DNA of 64,000 nt from Trichaptum fuscoviolaceum (lineage: Eukaryota; Basidiomycota; Agaricomycetes; Hymenochaetales; Trichaptaceae), in NCBI GenBank assembly GCA_910574455.1, contig CAJSYZ010000002.1, forward strand, positions 3,931,671 to 3,995,670, read 5' to 3'. Numbering within the stretch: position 1 is the first letter of the stretch; each line of letters opens with the position of its first letter. Shown here one piece after another: positions 41,238 to 53,310 of the stretch. The notes under the pieces were generated by a model, which worked only from the letters and a program-made list of their open reading frames with translations, was not told the origin of the DNA and did no database searches. The position numbers were made by a program, and so were the translations under genes.

Positions 41238-43851
41238 CTACAACTTAGTCTTCGCTGGTCGATTCGCCTTCAACACCTTTGCCTTGTCCCGCATAACACG
41301 CCGCAAAAGCTTTCCGCTCGGGTTCTTCGCAATCTCATCTACGAACTCCACGCCCCCCGTCAGCCACTTGTACTGCACCTTGACGTCTGACACGTGCTGA
41401 GGTGGACACATCAGCATTAGCTCATGCAAAAGCGAGGACTTGAATATCACCTTTGAAATAGATTGCTTGATTTTTTCGGCCTCTTCTGGACTTGACTTCG
41501 CTCTCTGTGCAGCATGCGCTTCTAGTACGACGAATGCGAGGGGAACCTCGCCGCTATAGTCATCGGGGTATCCGACGACACAAGTATCCGCCACGTCTGG
41601 GTGATCTAGTAGATGGCCTTCCAGCTCAGCCGACGCTACTTGAAAGCCGCGCACTTTAAGGATTTCCTAGCGCCGTCGTTAGAACTGTAGCATTTCAACT
41701 CTAGATTGCTAACCTTTAATCGATCGACTACGAAAAAATCACCATTCTTCGCTACTTTCACTTCGTCTCCCGTACGTACCCATCCGTCGATAAAGACTTC
41801 CTTTGTCCTAGTCACGAGGACCTCAATCAGAAGAAGTGGCATGAAGCGGGATATGAAGTGACACTGACGCTTGCTCATTCTTGAAGTACCCCAAGGCCAT
41901 CTGCGGGCCCTTCACTTGGAGTTCGCCCTCCTCGTCATAGCCCGCCAACGAGCCATCAGACTTCACTATGCGTGCAACGGTGCCTGGCATCAGCTGACCA
42001 GCGCTTCCAAGCGTTCCAATGCGCTGTGACACCGGGACCATCGTTATTGATGTACAGGTCTCGGTCATGCCTAACCCAAACAATTAAACTAAATAAATGT
42101 CGGAATAGACATTCTTGGGTTCATACCGTAGCCTTGACCTATTGACGCATTCGGCAGAACGTTTATGAGTTGAGTTGTGAGTTCTGCAGAGAGTGGTGCG
42201 GCCCCTGCGATGCAAAAACGGACATGCGAGAGATTATAATTCTTCACAGCAGGGTGCTAAAAAAGTGTCATATTTAATGCAAGAAATGTAGGTTTGGCAC
42301 GATGTACAACTTACTTTACAAAACAGAACGACCTGAGGAGGAACCACACTGCAGCCGACCGTACAATCAGATTAAGCCGGTGATATATTCGCGTATACTC
42401 ACAAGAGATGTGTAATCTTGTATTTGTCTATGCTTTTTAGATATTCTGCGAAATTGAACTTGGGTATCACGACAAGTGAAAGCTGTTGAATTTGTTAGCA
42501 GCAAGCTAAGGCAAGTGAAGCAGGTCCATATGAGCTTACCCCCGAGAATAATAGCCAATGAAGCTAGGTACATCTTTCAGTGTAAAGTGATTGAAATAAC
42601 AGAAATTACGCACAGTAACGACCAGTCCATAGATATCTACAAGGGGATGAGAGTCTCACTCCATTTCGAGGAAGAGAAGACATACGATAAAAAGGGAGAA
42701 CTAAGAAAAATGGAACACGTCAGTTGGCGATGGGGGACGAGAGCAAACTACGGCGAACCTGCTGCTGCGACATCGCCTGGCCTAAAGCGACGTTGATCCC
42801 ACGTTGTATAGTCTTCATTGACTTTGTGGAAGGCGGCCATTTGAACAACGTTCGCAATGACAGAATAGTGTGCAATGGCAACAGCCTGCAAGTGTTACGG
42901 TTCAATATCTGTATGTACAAAAAAGTAGAACAGGAAGGATCACCTTTGGTTTTCCAGTTGTGCCACTCGAAAAGCTTAGAAACGCCAGTTTGGTCTTCGC
43001 CTCTCCCAATGCAAGTTTTCGCTCCTTAAAAGAAGAGGGTGTCGATAGCCCTTCACTGACCAGGTCGCTGATTGAGGGGTACGGAATCGCTTTCGCAGAT
43101 TCGACTTTCTCGCTAAACTTGGAGTCCATCACAACAATATGATCCGCAGGAAGACCACATTGTCGCGCAGCTGCCAGGGCTATATCGATAGAGTCTGGGG
43201 ACGCAAACACGACAAGGGCATTGATGGTTTGAAGCTGATGGACGAGCTCCTCAACAGTATACGAAGGGTTGGCGCATCTGTTTAACCTTTGTAATTTGCA
43301 TCGATGTTACGAGCAATTGCACTCACGATGCAACAGCCCCGAGCCTGTGGATTGCCCAAATTGCTACCGGATAATCTGTGTCGAAGTTAGTGTTGCAAAG
43401 CTGCGAGACTCTGAAAGTCTTATGCGCACCAATGTGATTTGGCGAGAAGATGCAGACTGAACGCCTATTAGTGATACATTCACAGGTAAATTCATCGGCA
43501 CACTAACCAACATCATTCTCGCCTACATGCAATAGATGTCAGTGTTTGTTCTTAAAGTACCGACTAGCGACACCTTACCAACTCCCCACCGACTGTGTAA
43601 CGAATTAGCCAACCCATATGTGCGTGTCCGTAGCTGCGGTCGGCTCGTCAACGAGTGCCACGTCTGGAAGCTAAGGTCTCACTCACCTCCTCGAAACCGA
43701 TTGCCCGACCAGTGGCATCCTCGATGAGCCAAGGTATATGGTCAGTGCGTACCGGGCGAGTTGGATGGTGAGAGTCAAGAAGAAACTGGGGTATGGTGAG
43801 GTCGTCAGGGATGTGCGGACAAGGGCCGCTCAAGCTCTGGTGTTCGGTCAT
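41238..43851 (-). CDS. 4-coumarate-CoA-ligase-like acyl/aryl-CoA synthetase
   Basis: ANL-superfamily enzyme that adenylates a carboxylic acid with ATP and transfers it to CoA. Start ATGACTGAACACCAGTC; many short introns. Exons in order give IEDATGRAIGFEE, RTRTYGLANSLHSRWGV, CIFSPNHIDYPVAIWAIHRLGAVAS, ANPSYTVEELVHQLQTINAL, the nucleotide-binding loop LSFSSGTTGKPK (near 42965), LPFYHIYGLVVT, VVIPKFNFAEYLKSIDKY, VVPPQVVLFCKHPAVKNY, GMTETCTS, DGWVRTGDEV, DRLK-EILKVRGFQVASAELE, and the catalytic lysine motif NPSGKLLRR near the end. The product ends KTKL, not a standard peroxisomal signal. The exon between HIYGLVVT and LSLVVIPKF could not be fixed. The substrate is unknown. Confidence 0.88.
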
Positions 43852-44608
43852 GGTCAGTCTGAGGAGGGGGTTCGATGTTCGTATGTGCCTACATCCTGGC
43901 TGAATATAAAGATTCGGATCTCATCCAAATAATCAGCGTGACCATATACCGAGCATGGTCCGGGTAAGCCTCTTTTCCGCTCAATCCTGACAGGCTCGAC
44001 GCCTCAGTCCTCATACCGACGCGCTTCGGACATATCACTGTTTCCCAATTACAAAGGCGAGGGTTGCTGTCCCATTGGCGGGGGCGGGGCTGGGTTTCTG
44101 GGGAAGCATTCTGCCTGTCCATCTGAGATGAGTACATCGGTGGAGGTGGCTATGAAGAAAGCTTCCCTGAATTGGTCACTGCGGTGGATAGTTCCTTCTT
44201 TGCTCCTGCCACCATCATCTCCGACTTGGTCTATCGAAAGAAATCTCGACGTTCTCCTTCATTGCCTGCGGAAAGATCTATAGACTAATACAGAAGAAAG
44301 CGGTGAATGCACTTACCTTCTGGCCCCTTTACTCTCATAGGAAATCCGGTAAACACGCCGAGTGAACGGGCGCCTGTAAACGTGCTTCTGCATATACTAT
44401 GTATAGCTGCTGGTTCTCGAAGTCGTGCGCAGGAACCTAATATCACAGAAGCTGTACAAGATGAAAATCTGCCTTTCTGGGGACATGCTATGCTTGCAGG
44501 CGCACTGGGCGCTTTTTGCTGGAGTCACTCATAAGACCGCACGCCTGCGGACTGTCCCATCAGTCTCTCCTGCTTTTGACCTGCCAGTGTGTCTCCCCAA
44601 TCAACTTC
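43852..44608. other. divergent intergenic region
   Basis: Separates the 5' ends of the CoA ligase (-) and the Lnt-like gene (+). Both promoters must lie here. No convincing upstream exon, TATA box or other gene was found. Confidence 0.5.
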
Positions 44609-46418
44609 ATGTTTGACTCTGTCCAGCGTTCTCTAGTGACTACGCCTACGCCGGTGTACCTCACTGCTGCGTCGTTCCTAGGATACTTCGCGCTGAGTCT
44701 CACACCGTCCTTCATCCCCATCGTACTTTTGCTTGCAATTCTACGAGTATTCCTGAACTCTGTCTTCTCCCATGCATACGCATGGCCGAAGGTTCAACTG
44801 GGAATCGGAAGTGTAGCATTGTCGGCTACCCTCAGTGCATATGGCCCAGCGACATCCGCTGTGCCCGAGGTACCTCTGACGACGGCACTGTTCTCCATGT
44901 TTTGGCTCAGCTTCGTGGTGTCTGGCCTGGCCTTTAGCATCATTTTAGCCGACATATCTTTCCGCTCCAGCATCCAACACCCGTCTTTCCAACTACTTCT
45001 TTTCCCCACGATATGGGCAACAGCATTGTACATTGTGTCACGACTCAGTCCATTAGGCTACCTCTCAACATGGAGTCCTGTGGAAGGGATTTCTGCGTAC
45101 AGTTGGCTCCGTCCTTATTTCGGGCCTCCCGGGATCGATTGGGTAGTAGGCGCCTGGGCAGTCGTCCTATCGGAGCTCTTGGGGATGTGGATTATGGGCG
45201 AGAAGAAGCAGCCGGAGTCAGAGGAATTACTCATACAGATTAGAAATGATATGGAGCTCGATGAAAGCGCTAAGCCCGAGCGTTCCCGTCGTCTCATGTA
45301 TCTCTCTGCCCTCCTCTGCCTGGGCGCTTTGCCATCCTACCTCGTCTCTCCTTTACCGACACCCGTGAACTCAGAAACTACCTTTCCTTTATCCGTGGCC
45401 TGCGCGTTGCCATTTGTCGAAGATTTTCACAGGGAACCCTCCTTCGATGAGTATTTGAAGGAGACGCAGGCACTCATTGGATTAGCAAAGGTTGTTCTTT
45501 GGCCTGAGGGAGCCGTACAATTCCCTTCGGCAAAGATCAAACAGGAAGCAATCGAAAGGATCTCAACATACGCGGCCGGCTCGGTCATCGGTCTTAGTTT
45601 TGAGTACACGGACAATTCGACCGCAAAGGACAACAAGTTGCGCAATGGCTTTATGCTCATTGACAACGAAGGTTTAGTGCTGGAGTATTACAAACGGCAT
45701 CTTGTTCCTTGTGAGTATATGCGCGGGTGGCGGATATCGAACTTGTGTTGACTGGACCTTAGTTGTAGAATCGAATGTCATGGTTCCCTCGCTTGAACCT
45801 CCCAAGATGGTTAATTATGAGCTCGTCACAAAGCGCAACTCACGCGGAAAACCTGTCAAATTCCTCACAGTTCCCATCACCGTGTCTATCTGTCTCGATT
45901 TCGCATCCAATGCACCGTTCGCTGAACTGGATCGCCGTCCGTCTCTCATACTCGGCCCTGCGCGGACGTGGCACACGGGAGCCGGGATGGCAATCTGGGA
46001 GCAGGCTAAAGCTCGGGCTGAGGAACTCGGAAGCGCGTTGCTTTGGTGCGACGGTGATGTGGAAGGCGTGAGCGGGATTGCAGGACGCGGTACGGGTTCA
46101 GGTGAAGTTGTTCAAGTTGGGCGTGGCTCATGGGTTCGTGCCATCGGTCTCGATACGGAATTCGACGACACCAGGACCGTCTATGGGAGGTTTGGCATCT
46201 GGCCTGCCATGTCACTTATTTGGAGCATATTTGGAGTTGAATGGTTGGCTAAGTTGGCTATTGCTCAGGTCCGAGGCGAAGGGAGACCAGAGCTGAACTT
46301 GCATTGGGAGCCAGTGCTACGCTATGCAAAAGAAGCCTACCGCATTGCCATGGTGTGGAAACGAAGCCTCCAGGCTGGTAGGCAAGCAGATGCCGGGGAG
46401 AGTGCTCATTTGCTTTGA
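44609..46418 (+). CDS. membrane nitrilase, apolipoprotein N-acyltransferase-like
   Basis: Two exons, 44609-45710 and 45763-46418 (intron gtgagt...ttag), 585 residues. The N-terminal half has about seven hydrophobic segments (TAASFLGYFALSL, FIPIVLLLAILRVFL, ALFSMFWLSFVVSGLAFSII and others); the C-terminal half is a carbon-nitrogen hydrolase domain. The catalytic triad is visible: Glu in VVLWPEGAVQF, Lys in YYKRHLVP, Cys in TVSICLDFAS. This layout matches bacterial Lnt, which N-acylates lipoproteins, but fungi lack that pathway, so the substrate is unknown; an N-acylation or amidase role at a membrane is inferred. Start chosen as the first in-frame ATG before the first membrane segment. Confidence 0.85.
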
Positions 46419-47121
46419 CGTGGGACTACATCTCTGATCCCAGTTCAAATTTAACTTGCATCCAGTAAACTATGTCTCTGCTTTTTTCTTGTGTTCTTTC
46501 CTTTCCTTTCCGTAGCCTGTTGCAGTAGTTTGGCATACAGTCTTCGAGTATTTAGTGCAGTGTTGTACAGTTAGTCTGCCGAATTGTTGGTCACGTGTAG
46601 CCCATGGAGTTAGTCGGTGCCAGACAGCACGCAGCCTCGAGGAGAACATGAGGTATAGGTCGCCAGCTTGGTCTTGCGCAAAGCTTGATCTCAGCGTACA
46701 AAATTTCTCTCGAATCCAGACATTGTTTAGCTGGGAATTCTACTTCTACTTAGCTGCGGTGAACTGCGATCAACCCATCGAGTCAAAACCATCTCCGAGC
46801 TCCTCGAGGTTGAAGCAATCGACCAAAGGTACTCATCACAGCTTTCCGACTATTGATATCGACGTCTGATTTGAAGAGCTAGCTCCTATCAGATTCTGGA
46901 TCCTTCTCAAGGTGCCATATATCCAGAGCTGTCGTATTCCAGATACACCAAGTACACCGCATCGCTGCGCACTTGGCTCCCTCACTGCGGCAGTCAAGAC
47001 GAACTTTCCCCATCGGTTGACGGACGTAATACCGGCAAGATAATTAGCAGATTAAAGTGAGCGCTTTATCTTATAGTTCACATACATAGTTTTTGAGGAT
47101 GCTGACGGTGAATTGCCATCT
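46419..47121. other. no gene seen
   Basis: Contains the 3' UTR of the Lnt-like gene and the upstream region of the next gene. No conserved frame recognised. Confidence 0.45.
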
Positions 47122-48162
47122 ATGATGAAAGAGTGAGGACAAGTAGTTGCGGTTCCCGTGACCACGTTTACCGGCTTTATCTGCGAAACCTTCCTTTACC
47201 GCGATACCTCCTCACGACTTCCACACCCTGTTCTCCCCGCGCCGAAGGCAGCACGGGCTCTCCCCGCCCTCTCACTCCTACTCCTCCTACGTCTCCTCCG
47301 TGCAATCAAAATCGAGCAAGACCAATTCGGCCTCCAGCAAGTCGCCCAAAGGCTCAGGTTTACGGAGCGTGCTCGGTTCTCTCCGCAGGCAGTTCTCGGA
47401 CAAAGGCGATAATAAGAGCCCGAAGACCTTGAAAGACGATCAGTTTAAATCCAAGATGCCTATACAGACGAAGCACGGTGAGACGGTTGAGTTTAACTGG
47501 GATGAGCAAGAGCCGGATTATGATGGGATGCAGTGGTTTAAGGTGCACAGGCTGTCCTTTTAAAGCAGATACATCGAACTTACCTTCTTGCACGGACAAT
47601 AGGACCCGCCCCCTCCCCGGCACGAGGTAAGTGTTTTAATGAGTGGTATCTGATCTCCCTCTAAAATCTACCAAATAGCCTCAGCCCTCCGCTCCTCCTA
47701 CATCTGCTGAGCAATATGTTCCTCTACCGAGTGTAGTCGAAGAAAATGAGCGATTCATATATGCAATGAAGCATGCTCCAAATGTACTATACTCTCGCTT
47801 CAAACAGTACGGACAGGTATGTGAGCCGAAGACAGTATACGCGTGCCCAGCACAGTTTTGATCGTACTCTCTAGCTCGGCGTGCTAGGATGGTGTTCTGA
47901 GTTCAGTGAGCTCATCGACGCCTTGAAGACCCTCGGATTCAACGGCAATATGTTCGTGGCGACCCGCGAACAGGCACTCAAGACCTGCTCGGACATTTTG
48001 AGGCTCCGGCTGGATATCAAGATGCAGATTATCATCATGTACCTCTCGTCCCAGGTTGCGCGGTTACGGCGCTTCCTGGACGGCGAGGCGACATACGATG
48101 ACTATCCGCAGACTGACTTCCCGGTAGAATCGCGTCAGTACACAAACTGGTCTAGTCTCTGA
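47122..48162 (+). CDS. conserved fungal protein of unknown function
   Basis: Exons with consistent GT-AG borders: (47122-47132, tentative), about 47218-47542, 47603-47626, 47679-47816, 47875-48162. The body reads TKHGETVEFNWDEQEPDYDG, DPPPPRHE, QYVPLPSVVEENERFIYAMKH, YSRFKQYGQ, then LGVLGWCSEFSELIDALKTL, REQALKTCSDILRLRLDIKM, MYLSSQVARLRRFLDGEATY. The N-terminus is Ser/Lys-rich and disordered; the C-terminal 95 residues are helical and look conserved. I recall similar proteins from other fungi but no assigned function. The first exon is uncertain: no in-frame ATG exists in the 47162-47300 open stretch, so an upstream start exon is required. Confidence 0.65.
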
Positions 48163-48610
48163 TATCTCATCACATACAGTATTCCTGACAATCTGTTGCA
48201 GTAGTCTGATGCACACACACACACACCACCGCTCTGTTTTCAGCATCGTTATCATCATCATCACGTTTGTACACTGTTCAGTAGCACGTCCATTTTGTCG
48301 GTTATATTCTGTATCTTACTCATCATCTGTGAATTTCGTTTCCAGCCTTCATTAATATTAGTGAAAAGTGAGTAGAAATCCGAATAACGTTAACTATCAA
48401 CGTAAAACCCACAAAACATGCCAGTACAGATGAGCAAAATAAGATAGTCCGTGATATGACAACTAATTTGGGATTCGAACAACCAAGATAAGAATGCAAT
48501 CAAAGTATGGATGAATGTAATGCATGAGTAAATATATCACAAGATACGTCTAGAAAAAAAGAAGACGGTAAAATCGTCGTACAAATGTGGGTATCAGAAT
48601 ATCCTTGAAC
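48163..48610. other. convergent 3' spacer
   Basis: Lies between the 3' ends of two convergent genes. Contains a short CA run near 48212-48226. Nothing else seen. Confidence 0.5.
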
Positions 48611-51600
48611 TCAGTGTGAGGGTATGCCTGCATAAAGGCTCCAATATTCCGGCGTGGAAGGGTCATCGAGCGAGCCCGGTCGCCCGCGTCGTAGCGGTTC
48701 AGGAGAATAAACTGATTGTCGTGGTGGTTCAGGTAAAGGATTCTGAGGGGATTGCGGGTCTTGGACGGGGAAGGGAGGAACGCTTTCGCTGTAGGCGGCA
48801 TAAGGATGGAAATATCCATAAGCCTCAGGAGAGCCTTGTACGGCAGTCGGATAGACCATAGTCGGGGGCGGCGCTACGGGGATGGCATAAAACGAGTTAG
48901 GGTGCGGTGCATTGCCGGCAAAAGGACTCTGCATCAAATAGGCCGTATGGTTGGATCCGTACATGGAGTCAACAGCTGGGTGGCTACCGATTGTGCTGTT
49001 TACGCTGAAGGTAGAGTATCGCGGGTCGTACGTAGAAGGAATGTAGGGTCTGTTTTCATGATCAATCACAGCACTCTGACCCTTCCACAGACGATCAGCT
49101 TGCCAGTGTTCACTTGCAGTGATGTTGTTGATCGTTTCTGCCGTCGCGGGCACTTCAGACGTTGGTCGTCTGTTAGACGATCGTCGGCCTGCGTTCGGGG
49201 GTCCAGCTTGATAGAGTTTCGAGTCATTACCATCGTTCACATACGAAGAGCGGGGATCAGAGGCGTACGGTCGCTCTTCCCTCCTACTACGCCTTTCAGA
49301 GGGACGGTCCTTCTCCGGAGTTTGCGGGCTGATTCTCGAACCCGTTTGAGTAGGGAATGACGAACCGCCGATGTTCCTCTCAGTGCTAGGCGAACGTTGA
49401 GGCCTGATGGGTTGGTCAAGTAACTTAGACGCCCGAGTAATTGTCGAGCGCTGACGATCCTCTCTCTGGCGAGTACTGCTGCTATGGCCATGGGTCGGAT
49501 CAGAACGCACACTAGCATACTTGTCTTCACGTCTGCTATCACGTCGGGAGCTACCTTTCTCTGGGCTTGCTCTGTCCCTCTCCTTCTCCCTTCCGCGATC
49601 ACGGTCACGATCCCTCTCAGTCCCGTCCTTAGGCCTCTCTCTTTCTCTCTCCCTCTCTCGATCATCTCTCGTCCTCTCCCTTTTCTCTCGTCGTGAATTA
49701 GAGGTCGTCGTCTCCACTAGGGTCCATTGCTCCTCACCCACGGGAATAGTGTCCGAAACCATACGAATATTATCAGACGGAGTACGAACGAGCTGGAACT
49801 TTTCGGTAGTCGATCTCTTCTTTTCCCTGCGAGGCGGGTTTTCCCTGTCAGCGGAGTCTTGCCTTTGTTTCTCCTCGACTTTGGTCTGGTTAGGGACAAC
49901 AGGTTTCGAGACGTCTTCTTGCCTTGACCTCTCCTGCCTAGCCTTCTCTTTCTCAGCAGAATCGCGTCGAGCCCGCTCCTCGTGCCTACTCTTATCCTCA
50001 TACCTCGACAACCTCTCCTTCTCTTTTTCCGCGGAGTCCCGCCTCGGTCGCTCCTCGCGCCTGCTCCTATCCTCAGACCTCGTCCTCTCCTCATGTCTAT
50101 TATGTTTCTCATCCAGAGGAGAAACTCCTTCATCTCCCCTCGACTGCCTTTCCTCGTACCTTTGTTTCTCCCCCTGCCGCGATGACCTCTCCCTCCTCTC
50201 TTCATGCCTGGACCTCTCTTCTCTTCTTGATTCCCGTTTCCCCACTACTTCACTCGTTGTCACGTTCGGGGACGTTCCATCGACAAAGCTATTTCGCATT
50301 GCTGCTGGTCTAGTCGAGCTGGAGGCTGCCATATTATGCTTCTCGCTGGAGTGTAGATGATGGTGATGCTCATGTACAGGTACAGGGACGTTTTCTGTGG
50401 GCAGAGACTCAACTAGTGCGCTCGAGTTCGAAGGAATGGGAGAAGGATGCACGTGAGGCGTGGGTGGATTTACAATAGTCGATAGTCGAGAAAAGGCTGT
50501 ATCCCCTGAGGTAGAAAGAGCTGCTAGCCGAGCTTGAGGTGGGGCAAGAAGAGATAGCGACTGCTGAGAAGCCGTCCTCTGCACAGTAGCAGGAGGCACT
50601 TCAAGAAGTGGTTGTGGAGATGGTGTACGGCGTTCGGGCTGCGGCTCTGGAATATTATCAGCAGGAGGATTTTCCTCAACCGGAGAGTCCGTAAGGGTCG
50701 CAGGATCAACGAGAGCCCATTCCCCATCCTTCTCAGGCAGAGGTGGCGGGTAACTAGATGTGGCCGACAAAGCCAACGAGAGTCGACCGGGTGAGAGGTG
50801 AAGCGAAGGTAATAGCGGAGCGCCGTTCGGGCGTAAAAGCTGGTGGGAAGGCTGTGACCGCACATCTCCTTCGACCTCAGGTACTGGTTGTTGTGAACTA
50901 TCTCCGCTACTAGATTCGTGCTCTTGGTAGCTATTAGGATTGGACACTTGCAAAGGCGGAGAAGACCGTTTCGGTGGAGGTATAGGTGATTCGGCCTCCT
51001 GACGCAAACTTTCACCTTCCATGTGCTCCGGCTGCCCGGACGACTGTGACTGAAGTAATGAACTTCGGATATTAATGGGAGATGCGGTTCCAGAGCTGGG
51101 TGTGTCAGGATTGGCAATCGTCAACGGACCCATCGTCAAAGGCATCTCGATGTCGATAGAAGCAGAACGGCGGTTGCCCGGTACCTCGTGTGCTTGTGCT
51201 GATGGAGGAGGAACGCGCTTGCTGAGCCTTCGTGGATCCGAGTATAACGCGCTCTCCGGTCTGCTCTGTTCTTTCGTCGGTGAGGCTGAGGAGTTTCTCT
51301 TCGAAGAATCACCAATCGGCTTGTTACGCAAAAGGCTAATTTTCTTCGATATCTTGTCTAAAACACTTGAGCGTCTGTGGCTTTTCTCAGCTGATCCGTT
51401 AAGTGGTGGCCGTAACATCCTCGCTTCACGCTCGTGTGAGTCCGTCGAACTTCCGGCAGCAGGCACAGATGGAGGAGCCGTGGCCATCCGTCCGCGCTTC
51501 GAAAGCTTCCGCCTCATGACATGAGCGTTCTCTACGGGCACTTCAAGCTTGTCTGGTGATGAGCGCTCCCGATCGGCTAGGGGTGTCACAGGCGCTGAAT

Positions 51601-52950
51601 GGACCTTGACGTGGTTCGATGGGTCAGCACCACCCTGCTCGTCCGATGTACCAGACATAAGGCGCCGGATTGCACCTGATGTGCCGCCTCTCGTGCTTGC
51701 TGTGCGTGGGGGTAGGGCCACAGCAGACGGTTCAGCGAGATTTACAGCAGAAGTGGATTTCGAAAGAGGAGATGGATTTGTAGGTCGAGCATTTAACTTT
51801 GTGGTGCTCGACGTACGACTTCCGGTGGACCGTATCTGGGGCTACAATATGTAAAGAAAATGATGACGTTAGATCACTTTATTGATATCGACGTAGTAGA
51901 AATAGAAGAGAACGTACGTCTTGTGCTGGACTCTGTGTTGGTACATTGGTGAGGCCAACGTCATACGGACTATGATGATGCCAGTTTTGGCCCCACGGAT
52001 CAGACGCATCGAGCATGTCAACATTGTCATGAGCGGTCTGAGAGACCTTCCGAGAACGCGTTCCAGGTGCACCCTGGGTGAGGCCCTCTCCCAGACGGGT
52101 CTGTGAGGCGTTGGGTGTGGCGATTGGGGAGTTGGTGCGCGAGCGGCTTGGGCCCGGGATACGCAGAGAATCCATGACAATCGCGCCGCCGTTGACCGTT
52201 GTGCGCATAGGCGGGAACGATGGCGAGAACGTCGACGAGATAGGCATGCGCGTGTGGGGCTCGATTAGATGGTGATTGAGATAGGTCTTTGGACCTCTCG
52301 GATTGTTCACGGTGTAATTCGTCCTGATGGGAGGTAGGACGCCAGGTATTTGTTGAAGCAATTGCTCGGTGTACGTAGGCAGCGGGTCGGGCACGACGGA
52401 AGTCGAACCGCTTCTCGAGAGGTCGCCGTTTGACGCGCCAAACGCACCTAAGTTCTGCAGCTGTTGGCGTTGCTCTTGTTTTTCGAGCATGCTCATCGGG
52501 CGGCCATCGTCACTGTCCTTGACGCTATCGGCATCAGCATCCTTCTTATTCTTCATGTCCCCGTCTTTTTCGTCGTGTCCTTCGTGCTCCGGCTGCTTGC
52601 TGTTCTTTCGGGACGGAAGCCGCCAACGACTTGCGCCTGTTGAAGGGGAGCGGCGAGACAGTCTTCTGGGGTGCTCTTTTGGCTTCTCGACATCCATCGT
52701 ATTATTGGGCTGGCCGTGCGCATCTAGGAAGCAAAGATAGAAGGAATGCCAGGGCGTGAGGCTTGTGAGCTGTAGAATAGGTTGGAATGCGGACGCAGTT
52801 ACCTTTCGGTCGCGTTTGGCTATGTTTGCGCAACACGCCTGGAGGGCCTATGCTCTCCACGGTCACTGTTGACCGTGCTGAGGGCGTCCTGGCCAGCGAC
52901 GACGAGCCCCAGTTGATGGACAGCGACAGAGTCCGTGCGCGGCCCACCAT
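48611..52950 (-). CDS. large disordered Ser/Arg/Glu-rich protein, function unknown
   Basis: Three exons on the minus strand: 52950-52803, 52723-51918, 51841-48611 (introns of 79 and 76 bp), about 1,390 residues. Starts MVGRARTLSLSINWGSSSL. The protein is mostly low complexity: Ser/Pro-rich in the first 700 residues, then a charged stretch (about 50230-49560) of RREE, RHEER and RDSAEKEK-type units with repeated copies of RRDSAEKEK, then a Pro/Tyr/Ser-rich tail. No catalytic domain or membrane segment is visible. Short possibly conserved blocks include PLPTYTEQLLQQIPGVLPPIRTNYTVNNPRGPKTYLNHHLIEP in exon 2 and the C-terminal PEYWSLYAGIP. A scaffold or phospho-regulated role is only a guess. Confidence 0.75.
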
Positions 52951-53310
52951 AATTTAAGTGGGAAAGAGAGAAAAGTCAAAAGACAGACGCAAGTCGTTAG
53001 CTTTGTTTGGCACATATATCCGGCCTTACGAGCAGTGCCAAAGTGCCCACCGGGCCTCGTTCCTGCAGGCGTGCAGGCTCCGGTCTCGGTCATCTATACC
53101 ATACGCTCTTTTGCTCCCTGCAGACCGTTATACACGTGTGCCCAAGGAGCTTTCATTACTCCGTTCATTTCTATCCTATCTTTCTATTTTCGCCAGCAAC
53201 ACTTGACTTGATTGTTATTGAAGCGCCCACTAACACTGGCATCGGATTGACCCGGCTGCAGTGCTGCTTACACTTTAGAGTTTCTTATATACTTTCTACA
53301 TCCATCCACT
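52951..53310. promoter_or_regulatory. shared upstream region of two divergent genes
   Basis: 360 bp between the start codons of the Ser/Arg-rich gene (-) and the Nop6-like gene (+). It must hold both promoters unless UTRs reach further. Pyrimidine-rich near 53160-53200; no specific site assigned. Confidence 0.5.

Noticed and set aside
43889..44137. Minus-strand frame upstream of the CoA ligase as an additional exon
   Set aside because: The ligase already has a good ATG at 43851 and the upstream frame has no family similarity.
49521..50360. Plus-strand open frame rich in Ser/Leu/Arg opposite the large Ser/Arg-rich gene
   Set aside because: It mirrors the RREE/RHEER low-complexity codons of the minus-strand gene, whose exons have proper splice sites.
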